Source: CAWBOV01 sp963790525 (GTDB taxonomy: Bacteria > Actinomycetota > Actinomycetes > Mycobacteriales > Jatrophihabitantaceae). Taken from it: DNA of 64,000 bases. Positions 44,222 to 53,026 of this stretch are shown one piece after another. Position 1 is the stretch's first letter; every line of letters starts with the position of its first letter. The notes beneath the pieces are model-generated. The model worked only from the letters and a program-made list of their open reading frames with translations, was not told where the DNA came from and searched no databases. The stretch spans positions 558,001 through 622,000 of the forward strand of contig CAWBOV010000003.1 in the NCBI GenBank assembly GCA_963790525.1. The letters are read 5' to 3'. A program made the translations under genes and the position numbers.

Positions 44222-44769
44222 CCCCCTCCAGCGATCCGGCGGGGACGGACGCCCCCCGCGACGTCGAGCCGCCCCGGGACGCCGCCTTCCTGGCCGCCGA
44301 GAGCCCGGGTACCCCGCCGCGCCCGCAACTTCCCCTGCCGCACTGGATCGCGATCCTGGCCGCCTTCTGCGCGTTCGTCCTGATCCCGTGGATCGTGTAC
44401 CTGGCCATCGAGCTGCCCGAGCACCAGCGCGCCGACCACTACGACGTCGCATGGGTGGGCTTCGACATCGCCATGTTCGCCACGCTCGCCGGGCTGGCCG
44501 CGGCGGCCGCGCGCCGGTCGACGTGGACCGAACCCCTGGCCGCCTGCGCGGGCACCCTGCTGATCGTCGACGCCTGGTTCGACGTCGTGACCGCCCACGG
44601 CCGGGCGGAGCTGCGCAGCGCGATCACGTCCGCGGTGTTCGTCGAGCTCCCGCTCGCCGTGCTGTGTGCCTGGATCGCGCTGCACGCCGAGCAGCTGCGC
44701 CGCCGTGCCTACCGCATGCTCTGGCACCGGTTGAGCCAGGCCGATTCGAGCACGGCGGACCACAACTGA
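44218..44769 (+). CDS. four-helix membrane protein, 183 residues
   Basis: GTG 44218 overlaps the previous stop (GTGA). A 40-residue Pro/Asp-rich N-terminus is followed by TM helices HWIAILAAFCAFVLIPWIVYL, AWVGFDIAMFATLAGLAAAA, EPLAACAGTLLIVDAWFDVV and AVFVELPLAVLCAWIAL. The pattern WFDVVTAHG between helices three and four is characteristic of a conserved actinobacterial membrane family. Function unknown. Confidence 0.78.
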   Translation: MTPSSDPAGTDAPRDVEPPRDAAFLAAESPGTPPRPQLPLPHWIAILAAFCAFVLIPWIVYLAIELPEHQRADHYDVAWVGFDIAMFATLAGLAAAAARRSTWTEPLAACAGTLLIVDAWFDVVTAHGRAELRSAITSAVFVELPLAVLCAWIALHAEQLRRRAYRMLWHRLSQADSSTADHN

Positions 44770-44806
44770 TCCGCTCCGATCCAGCGAAGGGGCTGCCGGC
44801 CAGCGC

Positions 44807-44822
44807 CCGGACGCGGGTCCGG
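44807..44822. terminator. hairpin between converging genes
   Basis: CCGGAC-gcgg-GTCCGG in the 62-bp gap between the membrane gene and the pepA stop. A short stem with no U-tract; a weak call. Confidence 0.4.
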
Positions 44823-44831
44823 CGTGGGCGG

Positions 44832-46316
44832 TCAGCGCCCGGCAGCGGTCCGTTCGAGCGCCTTGATCATCGTACGTAGGCCGAACCCCGTGCCGCCCTT
44901 GGGCGTGTAGCCGTACGGCGCGCCGTCGTGCCAGGCCGGTCCGGCCATGTCGATGTGCGCCCACGGCAGACCGTCCGGGACGAACTCGGCCAGGAACAGC
45001 CCGCCCACGAGCATCTGCCCGTACCGCTCTCCGGTGACGTTGCGGAGGTCGGCGACGGGGGAGTCCAGCCCCGGGCGCAGCTCGGGCAGCAACGGCATCG
45101 GCCAGTACGACTCGCCCGCCTCCGCGCCGGCCGTGACCACCTCGGTCCGCAGGTCGTCACTGCCGAGCACGCCCGCGGTGCGCTGCCCCAGCGCCACCAG
45201 TGCGCCGCCGGTCAGGGTGGACGCCTCGATCAGGTAGTCGGGCTTGTCCTCGGCAGCGCGCACGATGCCGTCGGCGAGCACGAGCCTGCCCTCGGCGTCG
45301 GTGTTGCCGATCTCGACGGTCTTGCCGCCGCGGATGGTGAGGACGTCCGAGGGCAGGTAGCCGGTCCCGGAGACCATGTTCTCGGCCATGCACGCCGTGG
45401 CCGTGACCTCGACCGGCAGTCCCAGCCGGGCCGCCGCGATGACCGCCGCCAGCACGGTCGCCGCCCCGGCCATGTCGTGCTTCATCGAGCCCGACATCGG
45501 CACCTTGATGTTGTAGCCGCCGGTGTCGAAGGTGATGCCCTTGCCGACGAGGGCGACTCTGGCCACGGGCCGGGCGGGGCGATGCGTCAGCCGGACCATG
45601 CGCGGGGGGTGCGCGGAGCCGCGGCCGACGCCGTGGATGCCGCCGTAGCCGCCCTTGAGCAGCGCCTTCTCGTCCAGCACCTCGACCGTGCAGCCGGCGG
45701 CGCGGCCCAGGGCGGCGGCCTCGTCGGCGAAGGACTTCGGGTACAGCTCTGCGGGAGCGGTGTTGACCCAGTCGCGGATCGTCGCGACCGCCGTGCCGAG
45801 CACCGCCGCGCGCTCGATCGCGGACTTCGCCGCGGGGGAGGACGCGCGCCGCAGCTGCGCGGAGGCGACCGGAACCGCCTTCGTACCCGACTTGTACCGG
45901 GTGAACGCGTACCCACCGAGCGCGGCGCCCTCGGCGACTGCGGCCAGCGTCGCCGTGTCGTCGTCGGCGCCGATGGAGATGAGTACCTTCGCCGTCCCGG
46001 ACAGTGATCGGATCGCGGCGCCGACCGCCCGCCGGACCGCTTCGGCGTCGGGCAGCGCCGGGTCCTGAGCCCCGAGGCCGACCGCGACCACCACGGCCAC
46101 GTCGGAGTGGCCGAGGGTGGGGATGGTCAGGACCTCCTCGGCGCGACCCTTGGCGCCCATGGCCGCCAGCGCCGCACCGAGATGCCCGCCGAGCAGCGTG
46201 TCGGCGATCTCGGCGCCGGCGTAGGGGACAGCGCTGCCACCCACCGCGCGCGTGGCGATCACCACAGCGGAGGCGGTGATCTTGCGGCTGGGGGCGACGA
46301 GCGACAGGGCGGTCAT
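44832..46316 (-). CDS. pepA: leucyl aminopeptidase (M17)
   Basis: 494 residues. Di-metal aminopeptidase, hexameric and cytoplasmic. Catalytic region LVGKGITFDTGGYNIKVPMS (Lys, Asp), MKHDMAGAATVLAAVIA (Asp) and EIGNTDAEGRLVLADG, the family signature with metal Asp/Glu and the Arg. Late segments are LIEASTLTGGALVALG and GYTPKGGTGFGLRTMI. ATG 46316. It is divergent from gcvT with a 44-bp gap. Confidence 0.95.
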   Translation of the reverse strand: MTALSLVAPSRKITASAVVIATRAVGGSAVPYAGAEIADTLLGGHLGAALAAMGAKGRAEEVLTIPTLGHSDVAVVVAVGLGAQDPALPDAEAVRRAVGAAIRSLSGTAKVLISIGADDDTATLAAVAEGAALGGYAFTRYKSGTKAVPVASAQLRRASSPAAKSAIERAAVLGTAVATIRDWVNTAPAELYPKSFADEAAALGRAAGCTVEVLDEKALLKGGYGGIHGVGRGSAHPPRMVRLTHRPARPVARVALVGKGITFDTGGYNIKVPMSGSMKHDMAGAATVLAAVIAAARLGLPVEVTATACMAENMVSGTGYLPSDVLTIRGGKTVEIGNTDAEGRLVLADGIVRAAEDKPDYLIEASTLTGGALVALGQRTAGVLGSDDLRTEVVTAGAEAGESYWPMPLLPELRPGLDSPVADLRNVTGERYGQMLVGGLFLAEFVPDGLPWAHIDMAGPAWHDGAPYGYTPKGGTGFGLRTMIKALERTAAGR

Positions 46317-46360
46317 GGGGACTGACGCTACCCATGCGCCAGGACGGTACGGTCAGCGGC

Positions 46361-47494
46361 GTGACTGAGCTGCGCCGTTCCCCCCTGCACGAGCGTCACC
46401 TGGACCTCGGCGCCAAGATGGCCGATTTCGGTGGCTGGTCGATGCCCATCGAGTACACCGCGAGTGGCGGCGGTGTCCTGAAGGAGCACGCGGCGGTGCG
46501 GGAGAGCGTCGGGCTGTTCGACGTGTCACACCTGGGCAAGGCGCGCGTGGCGGGCCGGGCCGCCGACGGGACGACGGCCCGTGCGTTCGTCGACTCCTGC
46601 CTGACCAACGACCTGAGCCGGATCGGCCCGGGAGCGGCGCAGTACACGCTGTGCTGCGCTCCGGACGGCGGCACGGTCGACGACATGATCGCCTATCTGG
46701 TGTCCGACGCCGAGGTCTTCCTCGTGCCCAACGCCGCGAACACCGCCGAGGTCGTGCGGCTACTCGCCGCGGCCGCCCCGGAGGGGATCGAGGTCACCGA
46801 CCAGCACGAGTCCTACGGCGTCATCGCCGTCCAGGGCCCGCGGTCGGCCGAGGTCCTGGCCCGTCTGGGCCTGCTCGACGCCGGGAGCGACCTGCCCTAC
46901 ATGGCCTACGTCGACGCGGACTTCGACGGCCGTCCGGTCCGCATCTGCCGGACGGGCTACACCGGCGAGCACGGCTACGAGCTCCTGCCCGCCTGGGACG
47001 ACACCGAACTGGTCTGGGACGCGCTCTCGGATGTGGTGCGGGAGCTGGAGGGACGCGTCGCCGGTCTCGGCGCGCGCGACACCCTCCGGACCGAGATGGG
47101 CTACCCGCTCCACGGCCAGGACCTGTCACCGTCGATCTCACCCGTCCAGGCCCGCGCGGGCTGGGCGGTCGGCTGGTCCAAACCCGCATTCTGGGGGCGG
47201 GACGCGCTGCTCGCCGAGCGTGCGGCGAAGCCGGCCAGGACGCTCTGGGGGATCGACGTCACCGATCGCGGCATCCCCCGAGCGCACATGCAGGTCCTCG
47301 GCGGCGACGGGGATGCGGTCGGCGAGGTGACCTCCGGGACGTTCTCGCCGACGCTGCGGCACGGCATCGGCCTCGCGCTGATCTCGGCGTCCTCCGGCCT
47401 GGCCGAGGGTGATGCCGTCGTGCTCGACGTGCGGGGTCGGACCTCGGCCGCCCGCCTGGTCAAGCCGCCGTTCGTACCCTCCCACGTGCGCTGA
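46361..47494 (+). CDS. gcvT: aminomethyltransferase (glycine cleavage T protein)
   Basis: 377 residues. Transfers the methylene from lipoyl H protein to THF. Motifs are HLDLGAKMADFGGWSMPIEY, VGLFDVSHLGKARV, DDMIAYLVSDAEVFLVPNAA, CRTGYTGEHGYELLPAWD and LGARDTLRTEMGYPLHGQDL. GTG 46361 is chosen by homology to the family start. Other glycine cleavage genes are not in the window. It is adjacent to pepA as in mycobacteria. Confidence 0.94.
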   Translation: MTELRRSPLHERHLDLGAKMADFGGWSMPIEYTASGGGVLKEHAAVRESVGLFDVSHLGKARVAGRAADGTTARAFVDSCLTNDLSRIGPGAAQYTLCCAPDGGTVDDMIAYLVSDAEVFLVPNAANTAEVVRLLAAAAPEGIEVTDQHESYGVIAVQGPRSAEVLARLGLLDAGSDLPYMAYVDADFDGRPVRICRTGYTGEHGYELLPAWDDTELVWDALSDVVRELEGRVAGLGARDTLRTEMGYPLHGQDLSPSISPVQARAGWAVGWSKPAFWGRDALLAERAAKPARTLWGIDVTDRGIPRAHMQVLGGDGDAVGEVTSGTFSPTLRHGIGLALISASSGLAEGDAVVLDVRGRTSAARLVKPPFVPSHVR

Positions 47495-47504
47495 GGCAGA
47501 CCGA

Positions 47505-48622
47505 TCAGCCTGGATCCGTGTGGTCCGACTCCGTGGAGGCGGCGGGCTCGACCGGCTCGACGGGCTCGACGGGGGCGGGGTTCTCGACGGGCTCCAGCAT
47601 GCTCAGGGTGCGCGCTGCCGCCCGGAGCACGGGCACGGCCAGCAGGGCACCGGCGCCCTGACCCAGGTTGACGTCGAGATCCAGGATCGGCTCCAGCCGC
47701 AACCGCTCCAGCGCCAGCTCGTGGGCGGGCTCGGTCGTCACGTGGGCCGCCTGCCACCACCGGATCGTGCGTGGCAGCGCCTCGCGGGCCAGCATCGCCG
47801 CCGCGCAGACCACCACCCCGTCCAGCAGCACAGGTGTGCGCCGGGCGCAGGCCCGCAGCAGGAAGCCGGTGATCGCCGCGAGCTGCGCCCCGCCCACCTG
47901 GCTCAGCAGTGCGAGGGGGTCCTGGCGATCGGCATAGGCGCGCCGGCGCCCGTCGCGGATCACGACGACCTTGCGCATCCAGCCCGCGTCGTCGATCCCG
48001 CTGCCGCGCCCGACCACCTTCGTCGGCTCGGTGTTGGTGATGATCGAGATGAGCGTCGCCGCGATGGTGGTGGCGCCGAGCCCGACGTCGCCGGCGATCA
48101 GCAGGTCCGCGCCGGCGTCGATCTCCTCGTCGGCCACCGCGGCGCCGAATTCCAGGGCGCGGGCCGTGTCCTCGGCCGACAGCGCCTCGCCGCGGTCGCT
48201 GCGCCCGCCTCCGGTGCCGATCTTGGCGGCGGTCGTGACGGCGGTGTCACCGTCCACGCAGACGTCGACCACGCGCACGCCGACCCCGGCGATCTCGGCG
48301 AGGACGTTCGCCGGAGCCGCTCCGGCCAGCAGCTCGGCGACCATGGCCGCCGTCGCGCCCGGCGGTAACGCCGACACTCCCGCGTCACCGAGACCGTGGT
48401 CGCCGGCGAAGACGACAAGCCGGGCCCGGGCGAAGTCCTGGGACGGCCGGAGCCCTGCACGCCGGCCAGCCACGACGCCAGTTCCTCCAACCGCCCGAGC
48501 GACCCGGCCGGCAGAGCGAGCGCGGCGCGGCGTTCCCCGGCCGCGTGCTCGGCATCGGAGTCCGGCCATCCGATGTCGGCCGTGAGGCGCTGGATCACGG
48601 TGAGCTCGTCCGGTTCGGTCAC
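47505..48622 (-). CDS. cobT: nicotinate-nucleotide-dimethylbenzimidazole phosphoribosyltransferase (one frameshift)
   Basis: CobT activates the lower base of cobalamin. GTG 48622 starts VTEPDELTVIQRLTADIG; LALPAGSLGRLEELASWLAG follows, then after a one-base loss near 48458 LRPSQDFARARLVVFAGDHG, GDVGLGATTIAATLI, VVGRGSGIDD and DVNLGQGAGALLAVP. The 1118-nt span is one short of a multiple of three, fitting a single deletion. The catalytic Glu in the LGEGTGA motif of Salmonella CobT is Gln here. A C-terminal tail of Pro-Val-Glu repeats (PVEPVEPVEPAAS) is unusual. Confidence 0.88.
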
Positions 48623-48677
48623 GGGGCGGAGCCTACTGACAACCGCGGGCCCGGGGCGCGCGGATAGGGTGCAGCCC

Positions 48678-48878
48678 ATGAGCTTCAACTGGCGTTTCGA
48701 GCCCGCGGACAAGGCACCGGAACTGGCCGCGGAGGAGCGCAGCTTCCCGAGCCAGTCCGACGCGGAGTCGTGGGTGGGCGAATGCTGGCGGGACCTCGCG
48801 GCGCGCGGGGTCGTGGCGGTCGTCCTGGTCGAGGAAGGGCGCGTGCACTACTCGATGTCACTCGCCGACGCGGAGTAG
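48678..48878 (+). CDS. small conserved-looking hypothetical protein, 66 residues
   Basis: ATG 48678: MSFNWRFEPADKAPELAAEE, then SQSDAESWVGECWRDLAARG and VAVVLVEEGRVHYSMSLADAE. A beta-alpha-beta pattern with two Trp, acidic, no TM. It is divergent from cobT with a 55-bp gap. Similar short proteins occur widely in actinobacteria to my recollection; no function is assigned. Confidence 0.72.
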   Translation: MSFNWRFEPADKAPELAAEERSFPSQSDAESWVGECWRDLAARGVVAVVLVEEGRVHYSMSLADAE

Positions 48879-48956
48879 CCGCTCTCCCGTCGCGCGACGC
48901 CCGGTGGGCACCAGTCCCGGTGATCACGATGCCCGGGTGAGGCCGTGCGGGCTACG

Positions 48957-49580
48957 TCAGATCTTGTCGCCCATGCTGACCCGCGGCTTCGGCACCCGCC
49001 AGCGGCGCAGCATGTAGGCGCGGCTGCCGGCGTAGAAGCCGACTCCGAACGCGCTCTGCCGCCCGACGTCGAGACCGCGTGCCTTGGCCATCCCGAGCAG
49101 GCGCCGGCCGGTGATGTACCACTCGACGATCACGACCGCGAACAGCGCGATGACGACGATGTTGGCCGCGCGGAAGCGTGCGGAGAGCACCAGCAGCGGC
49201 AGCAGCAGGAGCAGGTAGTTCGAGAGCATGCGGTGCGAGTCGACCCAGTCACGGGCCAGAGCCTTGACCGGGCCCGCGTCTCGGCGCGCGAGGTAGGCGG
49301 GATCGCCGGCCATCATCCGGGCCCGCCGTTCCTGGGCCGTGAGGGCGGTGGCCGAGGTGGTCTTGGACGTCTTCGCGGCCTGCGCCTGCTGGCGCTGCCA
49401 CGCCATCGCCTCCTTGCGGGTGCGCGGCGCGGGCGCGACGGGCCCACGGCGGGGCGCCGATTCGCGGCGCTTGGGCGTCGGCCTGCCCTTGACCCCCCGT
49501 GCGGCGTCGGCCTCCACGAGGTCGGCGTTCGCGGTGTCGGAGGTGTCGGTGGTGCCCTGGCGGCGCGGAAGCAGTCTCAC
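48957..49580 (-). CDS. DUF3043 membrane protein
   Basis: 207 residues. A long charged N-terminus (RGVKGRPTPKRRES, RTRKEAMAWQRQQAQAAK) precedes ERRARMMAGDPAYLARRDAG and RDWVDSHRMLSNYLLLLLP, the DUF3043 signature. Two TM helices follow (LSNYLLLLLPLLVLSA, NIVVIALFAVVIVEWYITG). GTG 49580 starts MRLLPRRQ. Function unknown; conserved in actinobacteria in this neighbourhood. Confidence 0.82.
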   Translation of the reverse strand: MRLLPRRQGTTDTSDTANADLVEADAARGVKGRPTPKRRESAPRRGPVAPAPRTRKEAMAWQRQQAQAAKTSKTTSATALTAQERRARMMAGDPAYLARRDAGPVKALARDWVDSHRMLSNYLLLLLPLLVLSARFRAANIVVIALFAVVIVEWYITGRRLLGMAKARGLDVGRQSAFGVGFYAGSRAYMLRRWRVPKPRVSMGDKI

Positions 49581-49730
49581 GATGGCTGAGATTACCGGCA
49601 CTTCACGGCGCGACCTACCATCGCAGGCCACGGCGTTCCCGTCCGGCCGTGAACTGAACCCGGCGGCCCGCGCGGTCGTTGTCTGTCATGACCGGACTCC
49701 GCGTCCGACTCTGCCGAGGGAGACCTGTCT

Positions 49731-50741
49731 GTGCCTGCACCTGTCCGGCCGCGCCCGCGCGCCCCCTGGCGCGACGACCCGACCTGGGTGCTCCTGGTCC
49801 TCCGCGCCTTCCTGGGGTTCGCCTTCCTGTACGCCGGGCTGTCCAAGATCGGTGACCGGACGTTCCTGGACTCCTCGTCACCGCTGTCCATGCACGCCAA
49901 CGTCCTGGCGGTCAAGGCGTCGAGTCCGATCGGCGGCCTTCTCGGGCCGGTGGCGGACCACTCCTTCGCCTTCGGGCTGCTGATGGCGTCGGGCGAGACC
50001 GCGGTCGGGATCGGGGTCCTGCTCGGCCTGCTGACCAGGGTCGCCGTCCTCGGCGGCATGGTGCTCTCGCTCTCGCTCTTCCTGACGGTCAGCTGGAACG
50101 CCACCCCGTGGTTCACCGGCGCTGACATCGTCTACCTCTTCGCGTTCACGCCGTTGCTGCTCGCCGGCAGGACCGCCTACTCACTCGACGACTGGCTGGC
50201 CGCCGCGCGCCTGCGCCACGGAGGGGTCAGCGAGGACCGCACGCGCCGTGCCCTGCTGGTGGGCTCGGCCGGGATCGCCGGCCTGGTGGCGGTGGGCATC
50301 GCCTCCCTCACCCGGGGGTCCGCACCGGCCCGGTCGGCGACCGGAACGTCGCCCGCGACCGGATCGAGCTCGGGAGCCGGCACGGCACCCGCCTCGGGCT
50401 CGGCGTCGGCGACGGCAACCGCCGGGACGGGTACCGCCGGCGGTCAGGAACTCATCGCCGCGACCAAGGTTCCGGTGGGCGGAGCGTCGCAGACCACGGA
50501 TCCGTCGAGCGGGGACCCGGTGTGGGTGCTCCAGCTGTCGGCCGGCGCGTTCACCGCCCTGGATGCGATCTGCCCCCATCAGGGCTGCACCGTGGACTTC
50601 GTCTCCGCGTCCGAGGGGTTCCTCTGCCCGTGCCACCGCTCCGCCTTCGACGCCACCGGCAAGGTCATCAACGGCCCCGCCACCTCGAACCTCAAGCCGG
50701 TCGCCGTGGTCGAGGCAGGCGGCGAGGTCAGGCTGTCCTGA
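49731..50741 (+). CDS. DoxX-Rieske fusion protein
   Basis: 336 residues. Residues about 15-165 form a four-helix DoxX/DoxD domain (WVLLVLRAFLGFAFLYAGLS, FGLLMASGETAVGIGVLLGL, VLSLSLFLTVSWNATPWFTG, IVYLFAFTPLLLAGR). A further TM helix (ALLVGSAGIAGLVAVGIASL, about 178-197) and a Ser/Thr/Ala/Gly linker lead to a Rieske domain with CPHQGCTVDF and CPCHRSAFDATGK outside the membrane. It may be a quinone-linked oxidoreductase, like thiosulfate:quinone oxidoreductase subunits; the substrate is unknown. GTG 49731 has GAGGGAG upstream. Confidence 0.85.
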   Translation: MPAPVRPRPRAPWRDDPTWVLLVLRAFLGFAFLYAGLSKIGDRTFLDSSSPLSMHANVLAVKASSPIGGLLGPVADHSFAFGLLMASGETAVGIGVLLGLLTRVAVLGGMVLSLSLFLTVSWNATPWFTGADIVYLFAFTPLLLAGRTAYSLDDWLAAARLRHGGVSEDRTRRALLVGSAGIAGLVAVGIASLTRGSAPARSATGTSPATGSSSGAGTAPASGSASATATAGTGTAGGQELIAATKVPVGGASQTTDPSSGDPVWVLQLSAGAFTALDAICPHQGCTVDFVSASEGFLCPCHRSAFDATGKVINGPATSNLKPVAVVEAGGEVRLS

Positions 50742-50868
50742 ACGCCACCTGCCCGGGTCCGGCTACCGCGAGACGGTGACGAGTACAGTGGGAATAGCCG
50801 TCGGATCACTCCGGTTGGCAATCGTTGACTGCTTCTGACCACCGCTCGATCCTTTTGGGGGACCGCAC

Positions 50869-51249
50869 ATGACCGTGCAGGACACCGTTACCACGCCCGC
50901 CGCCGTGACCGAGGTCGTCGAAGGCACCATCCGCCTCAGCGAGACCGCCGCGCTGAAGGTGCGGGAGCTTCTCGACTCGGAGGGCCGCGACGACCTGCGC
51001 CTGCGGATCGCCGTCCAGCCCGGTGGCTGCTCGGGCCTGCAGTACCAGCTCTTCTTCGACGAGCGCTTCCTCGACGGTGACACCGAGATCGACCAGAGCG
51101 GTGTCCCGCTCATCGTCGACCGGATGAGCGCCCCGTACCTCGCCGGTGCCGAGATCACCTACACCGACACCATCGAGAAGCAGGGTTTCGAGATCGACAA
51201 CCCGAACGCCGGCGGCGGCTGCGCCTGCGGAAACTCCTTCTGCGGCTGA
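50869..51249 (+). CDS. erpA: iron-sulfur cluster insertion protein, IscA/ErpA type
   Basis: 126 residues. A-type carrier delivering Fe-S clusters to apoproteins. The three ligand cysteines are in QPGGCSGLQYQLFF and GGCACGNSFCG. ATG 50869 follows GGGGGA. It sits next to the DoxX-Rieske gene and near the QcrA/Rieske genes, which need such clusters. A terminator follows at 51272-51300. Confidence 0.93.
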   Translation: MTVQDTVTTPAAVTEVVEGTIRLSETAALKVRELLDSEGRDDLRLRIAVQPGGCSGLQYQLFFDERFLDGDTEIDQSGVPLIVDRMSAPYLAGAEITYTDTIEKQGFEIDNPNAGGGCACGNSFCG

Positions 51250-51271
51250 TCCCGCCACCCGCACCACGCTG

Positions 51272-51300
51272 CGCCCCGCCGGTCCCTGACCTGCGGGGCG
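51272..51300 (+). terminator. terminator after erpA
   Basis: CGCCCCGC / GCGGGGCG, a perfect 8-bp stem with a 13-nt loop, 22 bp after the erpA stop and followed by TTGCC. Confidence 0.7.
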
Positions 51301-51385
51301 TTGCCGTGTCCGGGCCCGGCGGATCGGTCACACCTGCCCCAACTCGTAGAGCGTGGCGCGCCTTCGTTGGGTACCGTCTCCGCAC

Positions 51386-52360
51386 GTGCCTGTCCTCGTA
51401 GCCGGATCGATCGCCACCGACCATCTGATGCACTTCCCGGGGCGGTTCGCCGACCAGCTCGTCTCCGACCAGCTCCACCAGATCTCGCTGTCCTTCCTCG
51501 TCGACGACCTGGTCGTCCGGCGCGGCGGCGTGGCGGCGAACATCGCGTTCGGCATGGGCCAGCTCGGGGAGCGGGCGGTGCTCGTCGGCGCCGTGGGCAG
51601 CGACTTCGCCGACTACCAGTCCTGGCTCGAGCGCAACGGCGTCAACTGCGACTTCGTCCACGTCTGCACCGACAAGCACACCGCACGGTTCGTCTGCACG
51701 ACCGACGAGGACATGTGCCAGATCGCCTCGTTCTATGCCGGCGCCATGAGCGAGGCCCGCAACATCGAGCTGCGCCCCGTCGTCGACGCCCTCGGATCCG
51801 ATCTCGTGGTCATCAGTGCGGACGATCCCGACGCGATGCTGCGGCACAGCCAGGAGTGCCGCCAGCGCGGGTACGCCTTCGCCGCCGACCCGTCGCAGCA
51901 GCTCGCCCGGATGTCCGGCGACGACGCCGCCGCGCTGATCGAGGGCGCGTCGCTGCTGTTCACCAACGACTACGAGAAGAGCCTGCTCGAGTCCAAGACC
52001 GGCCTCAGCGAGTCGGACCTGAGCAAGCTGGTCGACGTGCGCGTCACCACGCTGGGCCATCGCGGCGTGGAGATCGTCAGCCGCGACTTCGACCGCATCC
52101 ACGTGCCGGTCGCCCACGAGACCGCCAAGGTGGATCCCACCGGCGTCGGTGACGGCTTCCGTGCCGGGTTCCTCACCGGGCGGTCGTGGGGCCTGTCGTG
52201 GGAGCGCTCGGCACAGGTCGGCAGCCTGCTCGCGACAATGGTGCTCGAGACCGTCGGGACGCAGGAGTACGAGGTCCGTCCGCTCGCCTTCGCCGCCCGC
52301 CTGGCCGAGTCCTACGGCGGGGACGTCGCCGAGGAGATCCTGCCGCTCCTGCCTGCCTAG
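51386..52360 (+). CDS. adoK: PfkB-family kinase, AdoK-like
   Basis: 324 residues of the ribokinase fold. VLVAGSIATDHLMHFPGRFA at the N-terminus, the first signature VVRRGGVAANIAFGMGQLG, and the second KVDPTGVGDGFRAGFLTGRS with the catalytic Asp and anion hole. Length and neighbours match adenosine kinase AdoK of mycobacteria, which recycles adenosine to AMP; sugar kinase activity remains possible. GTG 51386 is the start. Confidence 0.85.
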   Translation: MPVLVAGSIATDHLMHFPGRFADQLVSDQLHQISLSFLVDDLVVRRGGVAANIAFGMGQLGERAVLVGAVGSDFADYQSWLERNGVNCDFVHVCTDKHTARFVCTTDEDMCQIASFYAGAMSEARNIELRPVVDALGSDLVVISADDPDAMLRHSQECRQRGYAFAADPSQQLARMSGDDAAALIEGASLLFTNDYEKSLLESKTGLSESDLSKLVDVRVTTLGHRGVEIVSRDFDRIHVPVAHETAKVDPTGVGDGFRAGFLTGRSWGLSWERSAQVGSLLATMVLETVGTQEYEVRPLAFAARLAESYGGDVAEEILPLLPA

Positions 52361-52393
52361 TCCGCCGGCCGGTCGACTGGTTGACTGGCCGCC

Positions 52394-53017
52394 ATGGCCA
52401 ACACCGTCACCGTGACCGGGTTCGGCACCGCCGCGGCGGTCCCGGACGTGCTGCACGTGCGCCTCAGCGCCGACGGCACGGGCCCCGACGTGGCGACGGC
52501 ACTGGACGCGGCGAGTGATGCGCTGGCATCGGTGCTGGCCGCCCTCGACGCCGCCCGCGTCGACCCCCAGGACCGCGGAACCGCGTCCCTGTCGGTCGAG
52601 GAGCGATGGGGCCGCGAGGGGGAGCGGCTGGGGATGGTCTGCTCGCAGTCGCTGCAGATCGTGCTCCGGGACGTGCCGCGGAGCGGGGAGATCCTGCGCG
52701 CCATCGCCGGGGCCGGCGGGAACGCGCTGCGGATCGGGTCGGTGTCGCTGGCGATCTCCGACCCGGCCCCGCTCCTGGTCCGGGCGCGGGAGGCCGCGTT
52801 CGCCGATGCCCGGGCGCGGGCCGAGCGCTTCGCGGAGCTGGCCGGGCGCCCTCTGGGCGCCGTCGACACCATCCTGGAGGGCTCCGGCGCTCCGGACAGT
52901 GGCCGCTGGGAGGTCCAGGCCGCCGCCGCGCAGTCCTTCGGGCGCTCGGTACCGATCGAGTCGGGGCAGCAGACCGTGCGCGCCGCCGTGACCGTGACCT
53001 GGAACCTGCTCGGCTGA
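52394..53017 (+). CDS. SIMPL domain protein (DUF541)
   Basis: 207 residues. The SIMPL pattern is VTVTGFGTAAAVPDVLHVRL at the N-terminus, DPQDRGTASLSVEERWG in the middle, and AREAAFADARARAERFAELAG near the end. Many relatives are exported, but no signal peptide is visible here. It is 33 bp after adoK on the same strand. Function unknown. Confidence 0.85.
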   Translation: MANTVTVTGFGTAAAVPDVLHVRLSADGTGPDVATALDAASDALASVLAALDAARVDPQDRGTASLSVEERWGREGERLGMVCSQSLQIVLRDVPRSGEILRAIAGAGGNALRIGSVSLAISDPAPLLVRAREAAFADARARAERFAELAGRPLGAVDTILEGSGAPDSGRWEVQAAAAQSFGRSVPIESGQQTVRAAVTVTWNLLG

Positions 53018-53026
53018 CCGGCCGGC

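Noticed and set aside
46317..46360. Glycine riboswitch before gcvT
   Set aside because: The gap to pepA is only 44 bp, too short for a glycine aptamer, and no matching structure is seen.
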